DNA of 14,787 nt. Origin: Halobacteriales archaeon QS_9_70_65 (GTDB lineage Archaea; Halobacteriota; Halobacteria; Halobacteriales; Haloarculaceae). The notes below the pieces were generated by a model. The model was not told the DNA's origin. It made no database searches and was given only the letters and a program-made list of their open reading frames with translations. The position numbers and the translations under genes are program-made. The first letter of the stretch is position 1, and each line of letters opens with the position of its first letter. Positions 1-6,821 of this stretch are shown here, in pieces. The stretch covers positions 9,210 through 23,996 of the forward strand of contig PXSC01000054.1 in NCBI GenBank assembly GCA_003023535.1, read 5' to 3'.

Positions 1-246
1 GGCTTTCACCACGTCGATCGCGCCGGCGTCGACGTCCTCGACGTCCATCCGCATCGGGATGAAGTTCCGCTTCTCGAAGTCCTCGCGTTCGTCTTCGGTG
101 CCGACGGTGCACCACAGTTGCGGCCGGTCGGGACCGTGCCACTCGCCCTGCCGGGAGACCCCGAAGCAGACGTACTCCCGGCCGTCGTACTCGATGACGG
201 CGTCCTTGCGGATGCCGGGGTCGCCGTGGATGATGAGCCGCTTCAT
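1..246 (-). CDS. HAH_0734 family protein, 3' end outside window
   Basis: This is the first 82 codons of a small haloarchaeal protein; the gene runs off the left edge. The protein starts MKRLIIHGDPGIRKDAVIEY and continues through QGEWHGP, LWCTVGTEDERED and FEKRNFIP. I recognise this pattern from the haloarchaeal family named HAH_0734, which is about 90 residues long, so only the last few residues should be missing. The function of the family is unknown. The ATG at 246 is favoured because a TTAA-type box lies about 28 nt upstream, as expected for a leaderless haloarchaeal transcript. Family assignment is from memory of the sequence pattern; no domain with a known activity is visible. Confidence 0.8.
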   Translation of the reverse strand, partial: MKRLIIHGDPGIRKDAVIEYDGREYVCFGVSRQGEWHGPDRPQLWCTVGTEDEREDFEKRNFIPMRMDVEDVDAGAIDVVKA

Positions 247-271
247 GACCGTGCCTTCGACGGAGTTCGGG

Positions 272-277
272 TTAAGC
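272..277 (-). promoter_or_regulatory. TATA-like box of the HAH_0734 family gene
   Basis: Read on the minus strand this is GCTTAA, about 28 nt before the ATG at 246. The spacing fits a leaderless transcript. There is no Shine-Dalgarno sequence before the ATG. Confidence 0.5.
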
Positions 278-312
278 GCTTCGAAGGGCGAAACGGGGAA
301 CGCGCCGCGCGG

Positions 313-1269
313 TCATCCCCTCGCCGGCGAGCCATCGGCGGCGGCCGCCCGCGCGTACAGCACGCCGCCGCCGACGGCCGGCAGCAGGGCGACCGCGACT
401 CCGAGCAGCGGCCACGCGAGCGCGCCGATGCCGGCGGGCCACCACGGGTGAATCGCCGCGACGCCGGCGACGTACGGGAGCGCCACGAGCCCGATGCCGC
501 CGGCGACCGACCGGCGGGGGAGTCGGGTACCCTGGAGGCGGTAGATCCCGTAGGTCGCGAGCGCCACGAACAGCAGGCCCAGTCCGTATCGCCCGTAGAG
601 TCCGGGATCGAGCGGTTCCAGCGTCGTTACGACGGCGCTCCGCGTCCCGGCCGTCGCACCCGACCCGGTGACGACGTAGGTGTTGTCCGGCCGGGGGGCC
701 TGCCAGGCGGCGGCGCGGTCCTCCTCGGTCGTCGCCACGCCGGTCCAGACCGCCCGCCCGTCGCCGACGGTCGCGCCGGCGGGGTCGTTGACGATTCGCC
801 CTCCGTCGGGCGCCGCGACGACGAACCGGTCGGCGTTGACCACGTACCGGTTCGTCTCGCCCTCGCCGGTGAGGTACGGCACCACGAGCAGGCCGAGGCG
901 CTGACGAGCGACGCCGCGGTCGACGAACTCGACGGTGAGCGTGCCGTCCTCGACGTCGACGGTCGGGTCGGTGGGGTCCGCCGGCGGCCTGGACCGGTCG
1001 TTGAGGGCCTCGTCGACGAGGGACTCGACCCGGTCGGGGTTCGCCTGCCACTCGCCGGCGGTCGGGTCTGCCACCTCGTTTTCGACGCGCCAGTGGACGT
1101 CGCCGTTCTCGCGGACCTGGAGCGTCGCGTCCGTCGCGGTGACGTCCTCGTGGAAGGCCTCGCCACATATCGCACAGACGGGGGTCGGCGGTGGCGCCGC
1201 GACGACGCCACCGGCCGCGACGAGGAGGGCGACGAGCGCGAGCACCGTCAGGGCAGTCGGTCTCGGCAT
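313..1269 (-). CDS. Exported membrane-anchored protein, unknown function
   Basis: This encodes a 318-residue protein that I do not recognise beyond being of haloarchaeal type. Residues 1-25 look like a Sec signal peptide ([19 protein letters not shown]). The mature start contains a CAICGEAF motif, a CxxC pair that could bind metal or form a disulfide. Residues about 40-220 form an acidic, beta-rich outer domain. The C-terminal third has a membrane segment ([17 protein letters not shown]) and then two or three more hydrophobic stretches up to residue about 310. Topology is therefore an outside domain held by C-terminal membrane helices. The ATG at 1269 starts directly at the signal peptide, and a weak ATTTGAT box lies about 27 nt upstream. 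It is transcribed divergently from the ribosomal protein gene at 1393. The gene appears intact; its role is unknown. Confidence 0.8.
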   Translation of the reverse strand: MPRPTALTVLALVALLVAAGGVVAAPPPTPVCAICGEAFHEDVTATDATLQVRENGDVHWRVENEVADPTAGEWQANPDRVESLVDEALNDRSRPPADPTDPTVDVEDGTLTVEFVDRGVARQRLGLLVVPYLTGEGETNRYVVNADRFVVAAPDGGRIVNDPAGATVGDGRAVWTGVATTEEDRAAAWQAPRPDNTYVVTGSGATAGTRSAVVTTLEPLDPGLYGRYGLGLLFVALATYGIYRLQGTRLPRRSVAGGIGLVALPYVAGVAAIHPWWPAGIGALAWPLLGVAVALLPAVGGGVLYARAAAADGSPARG

Positions 1270-1359
1270 GTTCGCGCCAGTTAGCGCCCATGATCAAATG
1301 TCTTCGGGTGCCGTACCGCCGACGACCGCCGGCCGTCCTCGGCGTGGAAACCAAACCCG

Positions 1360-1365
1360 TTTTAA
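1360..1365 (+). promoter_or_regulatory. TATA-like box of the ribosomal protein gene cluster
   Basis: TTTTAA lies 28-33 nt before the ATG at 1393, which has no Shine-Dalgarno sequence. This fits a leaderless promoter for rpl44e and the genes after it. Confidence 0.55.
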
Positions 1366-1392
1366 CCCGCGGCGCGCTACCGACCGGTACCG

Positions 1393-1620
1393 ATGGAGAT
1401 GCCACGCCGGTTCAACTCGCACTGTCCGCACTGCAACTCCCACCAGGAGATCGAAGTCGAGAAGGTCCGGACGGGCCAGTCCTCGGGGACGAAGTGGGAC
1501 GCCCGCCGCACCCGCCGCGGGAAGGCCGTCATCGGCAACGCCGGGCGGTTCTCCAAGGTGCCCGGCGGCGACAAGCCGACCAAGAAGACCGACCTGAAGT
1601 ACCGCTGCAGCGACTGCGGC
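1393..1620 (+). pseudogene. rpl44e: 50S ribosomal protein L44e, 3' end missing
   Basis: The product begins [19 protein letters not shown] and runs through [15 protein letters not shown] and [11 protein letters not shown], a clear match to archaeal L44e (a 92-residue-type zinc-binding protein of the large subunit). The first CPHC and the second CSDC pairs are both present. After the second pair the expected ending (KAHLREGWRAGRLEF-like) is absent, and the frame instead reads an arginine-rich shadow of the next gene up to a stop near 1962. About 17 C-terminal residues are missing. The start is set by the TATA-like box and the conserved MPRRF start. L44e is a core archaeal ribosomal protein, so a real loss would be surprising; an assembly join is the likelier cause. 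Confidence 0.85.
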
Positions 1621-1750
1621 CGAGCAGGTCGTCTTCGGCAAGGCCGCAAGCGTCGTCGACTGTGCGGTCTGTGGGTCGACGCTGGCGACGCCGACCGGCG
1701 GCGAGGCCGACTTCCACGGCGAGGTTCTCGAGACGGTCCAGGCCAGATAG
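1616..1750 (+). pseudogene. rps27e: 30S ribosomal protein S27e, 5' end missing
   Basis: In the frame one base away from L44e, the residues [20 protein letters not shown] and [19 protein letters not shown] match the central and C-terminal part of archaeal S27e, ending at TAG 1748-1750. The second zinc pair (CAVC) is present. The first CxxC region and the start methionine are lost into the junction with L44e, where the shared bases CGACTGCG could encode the zinc-finger DC of either gene. rpl44e followed by rps27e and aIF2alpha is the usual order in haloarchaea, so both genes belong here. As written, no start codon gives a sensible S27e product. Confidence 0.85.
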
Positions 1751-1835
1751 GGCCGACCGGCGGGCGAACGGAAGGCGCAAACCCGGTTACTGGCGACCTA
1801 CGGATTCTGAGGACGATCGTACTCCCGTCCAGCAT

Positions 1836-1860
1836 CCGCGCCGAGCGGAGCGAGGCGCGG
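1836..1860 (+). repeat. Hairpin with constant 13-nt core, copy 1
   Basis: Arms CCGCGC (1836-1841) and GCGCGG (1855-1860) are perfectly complementary and enclose the core CGAGCGGAGCGAG (1842-1854). The reverse complement of exactly this 13-mer sits in the core of another hairpin at 14443-14471, with different arms. Confidence 0.7.
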
Positions 1861-1864
1861 TTCC

Positions 1865-1899
1865 CCGGCGGCGACCGAAGGGAGCCGCCGGCCTTTTTT
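1865..1899 (+). terminator. Hairpin plus T-run, possible terminator after rps27e
   Basis: Arms CCGGCGG (1865-1871) and CCGCCGG (1885-1891) enclose CGACCGAAGGGAG and are followed by six T at 1894-1899. T-runs end archaeal transcripts, and the position between rps27e and the promoter of aIF2alpha suits a terminator. The same 13-nt core recurs in reverse complement at 14522-14534. Confidence 0.45.
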
Positions 1900-1910
1900 C
1901 ATCGACGTTC

Positions 1911-1931
1911 GGAAGACGCGAAGCGTCTTCC
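1911..1931 (+). repeat. Tight hairpin, 9-bp arms and 3-nt loop
   Basis: GGAAGACGC, GAA, GCGTCTTCC: perfect 9-bp arms around three bases. It is followed after nine bases by a second hairpin of the same geometry. Confidence 0.75.
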
Positions 1932-1940
1932 GCAGCCCAT

Positions 1941-1961
1941 CAGAAACGCTGTGCGTTTCTG
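1941..1961 (+). repeat. Tight hairpin, 9-bp arms and 3-nt loop
   Basis: CAGAAACGC, TGT, GCGTTTCTG: perfect 9-bp arms around three bases. A further imperfect palindrome rich in GAGCGAAGCGAG follows at about 1980-2014. Together the hairpins fill most of the 316-nt gene-free stretch 1751-2066; I see no gene in it. Confidence 0.75.
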
Positions 1962-2036
1962 AGGACGTTTTTCAAGGAGGGTTCCCGCAGCGAGCGAAGC
2001 GAGCGAGGAAACCCGACGCAGAAAAAGGTCGGAGGG

Positions 2037-2042
2037 TTTATT
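2037..2042 (+). promoter_or_regulatory. TATA-like box of the aIF2alpha operon
   Basis: TTTATT is centred about 27 nt before the ATG at 2067, with no Shine-Dalgarno sequence. This fits a leaderless promoter separate from that of the ribosomal protein genes. Confidence 0.6.
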
Positions 2043-2066
2043 CTCGTCACACGGCTACCGCGTCGT

Positions 2067-2921
2067 ATGCAGTACAGCGGCTGGCCCACGCCGAGCGAAC
2101 TCGTCGTCGGACGCGTCGACGAGATCGAGGACTTCGGCGTGTTCGTCGACCTCGAGGAGTACGAAGACAAACGCGGGCTGGTCCACGTCAGCGAGGTGGC
2201 TTCGGGCTGGATCAAGAACGTCCGCGACCACGTCAACGTCGATCAGATGGTCGTCTGCAAGGTACTGGAGGTCGACGAGGACGCCCAGCAGGTCGACCTC
2301 TCGATCAAAGACGTCAACGACCACCAGCGCTCCGAGAAGATTCAGGAGTGGAAGAACGAGCAGAAGGCCGACAAGTGGATGGAACTGGCCCTCGGCGAGG
2401 GCGTCGACGACGAGACGTTCGGCCGGGTGGCCAACGAGCTCATCGAGGAGTACGGCACGCTGTACGACGGCTTCGAGGAGGCCGCCATCCACGGCCCGGA
2501 GGCCCTCGAGGGGACCGACCTCGCGGACGACGAACTCGAGGCCGTCGTCGAGACCGCCCGAGAGAACGTCTCGGTGCCGTACGTGACGGTGACGGGCTAC
2601 GTCGATCTTGAGGCGCCGGGGCCGGACGGCGTCGAGGACGTCCGCGAGGCGCTGTCGGCCGCCGAGGGCAACGGCGAGGCCCTCGCGAGTGCCGACGGGG
2701 GCGAGGACTCGGAGAATGGTCCGTCCGCCGGGGTGGCCGAGGAGGTCGACCTCGAGGTCACCTACGTCGGCGCCCCGGAGTACCGCATCCGGGTGCAGGC
2801 GCCCAACTACAAGACCGCCGAGTCCCAGCTGGAGGAAAGCGCCGACCGCGCGGGCGAGGCCATCGAGGCCGTCGGCGGGAGCGCCGACTTCCACCGCGAG
2901 CGCCGCACCGACGAGGAATGA
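2067..2921 (+). CDS. Translation initiation factor IF-2 subunit alpha
   Basis: This 284-residue protein is the alpha subunit of archaeal aIF2, the heterotrimer that brings initiator Met-tRNA to the small ribosomal subunit. Residues about 10-85 form the N-terminal S1 RNA-binding domain ([53 protein letters not shown]). The helical middle domain follows ([16 protein letters not shown]), then the alpha-beta C-terminal domain ([31 protein letters not shown]). An acidic, low-complexity insert lies at residues about 195-225, which makes it slightly longer than typical; such insertions are common in halophile proteins. The ATG at 2067 starts the conserved MQYSGWP and is placed correctly behind a TATA-like box. 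Its stop overlaps the nop10 start by four bases, so the two are probably translated together. Confidence 0.95.
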   Translation: MQYSGWPTPSELVVGRVDEIEDFGVFVDLEEYEDKRGLVHVSEVASGWIKNVRDHVNVDQMVVCKVLEVDEDAQQVDLSIKDVNDHQRSEKIQEWKNEQKADKWMELALGEGVDDETFGRVANELIEEYGTLYDGFEEAAIHGPEALEGTDLADDELEAVVETARENVSVPYVTVTGYVDLEAPGPDGVEDVREALSAAEGNGEALASADGGEDSENGPSAGVAEEVDLEVTYVGAPEYRIRVQAPNYKTAESQLEESADRAGEAIEAVGGSADFHRERRTDEE

Positions 2922-3094
2922 GGGCCGACATCCGGGTCTGTTCGGCGTGGGCGACCGAACACGACGCGCCCGTCTACACCCTCGGCGAGGCCTGTCCGGA
3001 GTGCGGCGCCGACGCGGAGAACAGCGCCCCCGCCCCGTACAACCCCGAGGACCCCTACGGCGAATACCGGCGCCGCGCTCGCCGCCGGGACTGA
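2918..3094 (+). CDS. nop10: H/ACA RNA-protein complex component Nop10
   Basis: This short gene encodes 58 residues: it begins [20 protein letters not shown], continues [20 protein letters not shown] and ends with [13 protein letters not shown] and a basic tail. This is the pattern of archaeal Nop10, the small zinc-ribbon protein that bridges Cbf5 and the guide RNA in pseudouridylation particles. A CPEC pair and one upstream Cys (RVC) are visible. The ATG overlaps the TGA of the aIF2alpha gene (ATGA), so translation is likely coupled. aIF2alpha-nop10 adjacency is a well-known archaeal arrangement and supports both calls. Confidence 0.95.
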   Translation: MRADIRVCSAWATEHDAPVYTLGEACPECGADAENSAPAPYNPEDPYGEYRRRARRRD

Positions 3095-3113
3095 CGGCCG
3101 ACACATCGCCGTG

Positions 3114-3120
3114 TTCTTAT
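3114..3120 (+). promoter_or_regulatory. TATA-like box of the PAC2 family gene
   Basis: TTCTTAT is centred 28 nt before the ATG at 3145, with no Shine-Dalgarno sequence. The gene may therefore have its own leaderless transcript in addition to read-through from nop10. Confidence 0.55.
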
Positions 3121-3144
3121 GCCGGCCGGACCCTTCCACCTCTC

Positions 3145-3900
3145 ATGGACGACTTCGAAGTCGAGGCGGCGGTCGACGACGACCCCGATCTCGAGGCACC
3201 GGTGCTCGTCGAGGGGCTGCCGGGCGTCGGCCACGTCGGCAAGCTGGCCGCCGAGCACCTGCTGGAGGAGTTCGACGCCGAGCTGGTCCGGCGGGTGTAC
3301 TCCGAGCACTTCCCGCCGCAGGTGACCGTCGAGGACGGCCGGACGACGCTGGCCGGCGCCGAGATACACGCGATCCGCGACGCCGACCGCGACCTGCTGG
3401 TGCTGACCGGCGACCACCAGGCCGGCGACGGCCCGGGTCACTACCGGCTGACCGAGGGCTTCCTCGACGTCGCCGAGCGGTTCGGCGTCGAGCGCGTCGT
3501 CGCGATGGGCGGCGTCCCGACCGGCGAGCTCGTCGACGAACCGGACGTGGTCGGCGCGGCGACGACGGAGGCACTCGTCGAGGAGCTCGAGGGCGTCGGC
3601 GTCGAGTTCCGCGAGGACGAACCCGCCGGCGGTATCGTCGGCGTCTCCGGGCTGCTGCTGGGGCTGGGCGAGCGCCGCGGGCTGGAGGCCGCCTGCCTGA
3701 TGGGCGAGACGAGCGGCTACCTCGTCGACCCACGGAGCGCCCGCGTGGTGCTGGAGGCGCTGCAGGCGGCCGTCGGCTTCGAGGTCGGCTACGACGCCCT
3801 CGCGGACCGCGCCGAGGAGATGCAGGAGGTCGTCGAGCGCGTCCAGCAGATGGAAGACGGCCCGGCGTCCGGCGACGAGGATCTCCGGTACATCGGCTGA
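3145..3900 (+). CDS. Proteasome assembly chaperone family (PAC2) protein
   Basis: The 251-residue product belongs to the archaeal PAC2/COG2047 family, related to eukaryotic proteasome assembly chaperones. It shows the family start (PVLVEGLPGVGHVGKLAAEH), then LLVLTGDHQAGDGPGHYRLT, VVAMGGVPTGE, GGIVGVSGLLLGLGERRG and CLMGETSGYLVDPRSA, followed by a C-terminal helix and an acidic tail ending DLRYIG. It is presumably cytoplasmic and acts in proteasome assembly or protein quality control; this comes from the family and is not shown for this protein. It follows nop10 after 50 nt, as is usual in haloarchaea. Length and reading frame look intact. Confidence 0.9.
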   Translation: MDDFEVEAAVDDDPDLEAPVLVEGLPGVGHVGKLAAEHLLEEFDAELVRRVYSEHFPPQVTVEDGRTTLAGAEIHAIRDADRDLLVLTGDHQAGDGPGHYRLTEGFLDVAERFGVERVVAMGGVPTGELVDEPDVVGAATTEALVEELEGVGVEFREDEPAGGIVGVSGLLLGLGERRGLEAACLMGETSGYLVDPRSARVVLEALQAAVGFEVGYDALADRAEEMQEVVERVQQMEDGPASGDEDLRYIG

Positions 3901-3914
3901 CCGGGTCCAACACG

Positions 3915-3921
3915 CTCTTAA
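3915..3921 (+). promoter_or_regulatory. TATA-like box of the J-domain gene
   Basis: CTCTTAA is centred about 26 nt before the GTG start at 3944. There is no Shine-Dalgarno sequence, so a leaderless transcript is likely. Confidence 0.5.
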
Positions 3922-3943
3922 CCGGGTCGCTCCAAGGTCGGCC

Positions 3944-4612
3944 GTGGTCGAACCGCTGTCGTCGCTGCCGCGCTGGGTCTATCTCGGCGTCGCTGCCGGT
4001 GCCGTTGCGACCGTCGGCGTCGCCGCCACCTTCGTCGTCGCCGGGCGACTCCTCCCGGACGGCTCCGGGGTCACCGACGGCGGGGGATCGGGCCGGTCGG
4101 ATCGGTCGGACCGCTCGAGCCGGTCGACCGAGGATATTCGCCGCGAGGAGATCAGGGCCTACCTCGACGACATCGACGAGCGGTTCACCGAGGACGCCGA
4201 CGTCGCCGGCGAGCGGGTCGCCTTCCACCTCCCCGAGCGGGACGTCGCCGTCACCTTCGACGCCCGGACGTTCCTGGCACTGGAACGGAGCCCGACGCAC
4301 GCCATCCTCGTCGAACACGAGATGCCGGGTGTCGCGCTCGGCGACCGACTACCGTTCGAGACGCCGGAGCCGTCGCCCGGCGCCGACGCGGACCGGGACG
4401 CAAACACGAACACGGAAACGAACACGAACGCGCGCGTCGGCCCGGGCGGTCCCCGCGGCGCCGGAACCGCCGGCGCCGACCGCCTCGAAGGCCGGGCGGA
4501 CGTCGCCGAGGCAGCCTTCGACGTGCTGGGGCTGTCCCGCGGCGCCGACGAGGCGGCCGTCCGGCGGGCCTACCGCCGGCGCGTCAAGGAGGTCCACCCC
4601 GACCACGGCGGC
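3944..4612 (+). pseudogene. Membrane-anchored J-domain protein, C-terminus missing
   Basis: The GTG at 3944 opens about 223 recognisable residues. An N-terminal membrane helix (WVYLGVAAGAVATVGVAATF) is followed by a Ser/Arg-rich stretch and then a domain at residues about 65-145 (REEIRAYLDDIDERF, VAFHLPERDVAVTFDARTF). Next is an Asn/Thr-rich linker (NTNTETNTN) and the start of a J domain (AAFDVLGLSRGADEAAVRRA, VKEVHPDHGG) with an intact HPD motif. J domains stimulate Hsp70 (DnaK) ATPase. Sequence matching a J domain stops right after HPDHGG, so helices III and IV are gone. The open frame continues to a stop at 5119 only as an Arg-rich shadow of later genes. The end given marks the junction, not a stop codon. 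Confidence 0.75.
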
Positions 4613-4820
4613 ACGAGTCGACATCACCGACGACGTGGTTCGCCAGCTCCGGGACGTCCTCGAGGCAGAGGTCCTGGACGACGAACACAATTACATGGGC
4701 GCGCGCTTCGCCGCGATGGACCTCGGCCACAACGAGCTGGCCGCCTTCGTCCGCGAGGCCGACGCCGCCACCTACTACGAGGCGCTGCAGCGGGCCAAGC
4801 GGCCGGAGCGGCCGGAGTAG
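4611..4820 (+). pseudogene. Small conserved-looking protein lacking its start codon
   Basis: In the frame next to the J-domain gene, 69 residues read ARVDITDDVVRQLRDVLEAE, VLDDEHNYMGARFAAMDLGH and NELAAFVREADAATYYEALQ before a basic tail and TAG at 4818-4820. The acidic, helical composition is that of a real haloarchaeal protein, probably cytoplasmic, of unknown function. The codon before GCA-CGA-GTC is GCG where an ATG would be expected (M-ARVDITDD), so the start was probably lost at the junction with the J-domain gene. Internal starts (GTG at 4635, ATG at 4695) would remove conserved-looking sequence. I do not recognise a named family. Confidence 0.6.
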
Positions 4821-4932
4821 CGGTCGTACTGACCATTACGGGTCTTCACCGCCGATATCGGGAGAATCGGTTTCTTAGAGCCCAAGTATCCTCTTTTCGC
4901 CGCCATGGTAAAAATTACTGCAATAATCAGTG

Positions 4933-6549
4933 TCAGTCGTCGGCGGCGTCGGCGTTCCACTCGGCCTCCGACAGCGTCCGCTGGACGACGTCGGTGTCGA
5001 CCGACCGCGCCAGCGTCCGGAAACCGGCTTCCTCCTCGCGGTCGTCGGCGTCGGCGACCAGCCGCGAGACGATGAACTCCGGCGTCGACCGGCCGACCTC
5101 GCCGAACCGGGGCTGGTAGTCGACCTCCAGTTCGAGGTCGTCGGTGAGCCCTTCGGCGAAGATGCCGTCGACGCGGGCCGGCTCCGGCAGCGGCTCCAGG
5201 TCGTCCGCGAGGTGCGTCACGAACGTCCCGAGGGCACCCTCCTCGACGGTCAAATCGACCAGCCCGTACAGCAGGTCCGCCGCCCGGCCGGGCTCGGTGA
5301 TGGCCTCGAACTCGTCGACCAACATGAGCGTCCGGTCGCCGGAGACCAGCGGCGGGACGACCGACCGCAGCGTCGACTCGAGGACGCCCGCGTTGAAGCT
5401 GGCGTGACGCCGGTGGAAGACGATCCGGTCGCACGGCGAGACGACGGCCCGCTCGGCCGGCACCGGCAGCCCCATGTGGGCGAGCAGCTGCACCTGACAC
5501 AGCGTCTCCAACAGCGTCGTCTTGCCGCCGCTGTTGGCGCCGGTCAGCACCGACACCCGGTCGCCGGTCGGCGGCGAGAGGTCGTGGTCGCCGAGGGCGT
5601 AGGTCACCGGCTGGACGGGCCCGTCGGCGGCCGCGAGCGAGAGGTTCCGCGCGTCCGCGACGGCGAGGGTCCCCCAGTCGGCGTAGTCGGGACGCGTCAG
5701 GTCGAAGGCCTCGGCGAAACGCGCCAGCGAGAGGTCGCGGCCGACCTCGGCGACCGCTCGCCGAGCGCGATCGACGTCGCCGCCGGTGGCCTCGAGGTCG
5801 GCCTCCAGCTCCTCGCGGACGGTCGTCTCGCGCTCGTCGACCGCCGCGTCGAGCTCCGCCCGGAGCGCCCGCAGCGACTCGGAAACGAACGCCGTCGCGT
5901 CGGCGGCCTCGGTCGCCGCCGCCTCCCGGACCCGGGCGGGGTCGACGGTCGTCTCCGCCCGCACGTGGTCGACGAGCTCCTCGCGGACGTCGGCGGCCTC
6001 GCGGACGCCCTCCGAGCGGAGTTCCTCGACGATCGAGGCGGCGTCGGCGACCATCGCGTCGACGGCCTCGCGGTCGGCCCGCAGGCGGTCGAGCTCCTCG
6101 TCGGCGCCGGCCAGCCGATCGTCCGACAGCGCCTCCAGCGCGGTCGCGGCGTCGGCCAACCGATCGGCGTCGAGGGCGGTCACCGGCTCGAAGGCCAGCC
6201 CCGAGACGCCGGCCTCCTCGAGGGCGACGACGGCCCGGACGGCCGCCAGCCGGCCGCCCTCGGCGGGGTCGTGGGCCTCGAAGGCCGCGAGCACGTCCCG
6301 GCGGGTCGCGTCGTCGAGGCCGGCCCACGTCTCGACGGCGGCCTCGACGGCGTCGAGGCGCTCCTCGGCGGCCGCCCGGTCGGTCAGCGGCGTCAGCGTC
6401 CGCACCCGGCCGGCGGCGTCGTCGTTGACCGCGAACGCGGCGGCCGCGTCGATGAGCTCCTTGTACACCGACCCGGCCGCCCGGCCGACCGTCGACTCCA
6501 GCGTCGCCGTCGTCTTCGGGCCGACGCCCCAGTAGTCCTCCAGGTCCAT
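4933..6549 (-). CDS. MutS-like ATPase (DNA mismatch repair protein MutS domain V family)
   Basis: The 538-residue protein starts MDLEDYWGVGPKTTATLEST, a short segment resembling a helix-hairpin-helix DNA-binding motif. A long alpha-helical, coiled-coil-like middle follows (residues about 50-300, rich in Ala/Glu/Arg), corresponding to MutS lever and clamp regions. The C-terminal MutS ATPase domain has Walker A TGANSGGKTTLLE (Lys at about 343), Walker B LMLVDEFEAITEPG (Asp-Glu at 412-413) and a later FVTHLADD. No mismatch-recognition N-terminal domain and no Smr or HNH nuclease tail is visible, so this is not canonical MutS or full MutS2; its role in repair or recombination is inferred. An ATG 51 nt further upstream is possible, but the extra residues look unlike the family, and a TAACTTAG-type box falls inside them. 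The gene is intact and convergent with the one before it. Confidence 0.85.
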   Translation of the reverse strand: MDLEDYWGVGPKTTATLESTVGRAAGSVYKELIDAAAAFAVNDDAAGRVRTLTPLTDRAAAEERLDAVEAAVETWAGLDDATRRDVLAAFEAHDPAEGGRLAAVRAVVALEEAGVSGLAFEPVTALDADRLADAATALEALSDDRLAGADEELDRLRADREAVDAMVADAASIVEELRSEGVREAADVREELVDHVRAETTVDPARVREAAATEAADATAFVSESLRALRAELDAAVDERETTVREELEADLEATGGDVDRARRAVAEVGRDLSLARFAEAFDLTRPDYADWGTLAVADARNLSLAAADGPVQPVTYALGDHDLSPPTGDRVSVLTGANSGGKTTLLETLCQVQLLAHMGLPVPAERAVVSPCDRIVFHRRHASFNAGVLESTLRSVVPPLVSGDRTLMLVDEFEAITEPGRAADLLYGLVDLTVEEGALGTFVTHLADDLEPLPEPARVDGIFAEGLTDDLELEVDYQPRFGEVGRSTPEFIVSRLVADADDREEEAGFRTLARSVDTDVVQRTLSEAEWNADAADD

Positions 6550-6754
6550 GGAGGAGCCATCGCCCAGTGCTAAGTTAGCGGTTGCGTTCGCTCGCGCCAC
6601 CGGCTACCGGTGGACGTAACGTTTGACACGTATCAGCCGTCATGGTCCCCGGGCTGAACGTATCATTGCTCATATCAATCGGTAGGCGAACCGGGCGAGC
6701 GGCGCCGCCCCGGCGGCGCTGGATGGGTCCTTTGGACGTCTTTGTCACAACTCC

Positions 6755-6761
6755 TTTTATA
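6755..6761 (+). promoter_or_regulatory. TATA-like box upstream of the LVIVD-repeat gene
   Basis: TTTTATA stands out in GC-rich DNA 61 nt before the ATG at 6822. Transcription would start near 6785, giving a leader of about 35-40 nt. The box is flanked by ACTCC and GGAGT, a small inverted repeat that could be an operator, though this is weak. Confidence 0.5.
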
Positions 6762-6821
6762 GAGGAGTCCGCTCGTAAAATCAAGACGGTCGGCTCCGGC
6801 CGCCGTCAGGCTCGAACATCC

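Noticed and set aside
118..1284. Long plus-strand open frame opposite the exported membrane protein
   Set aside because: It is Arg/Gly/Asp-rich antisense sequence. The minus-strand frame has a signal peptide, membrane helices and normal haloarchaeal composition.
6574..6673. Small minus-strand reading frame beginning MSNDTFSPGTMTADTCQT
   Set aside because: It is only 32 codons, has no ribosome binding site or clear box, and I recognise no family. It could be a fragment, but nothing supports it.
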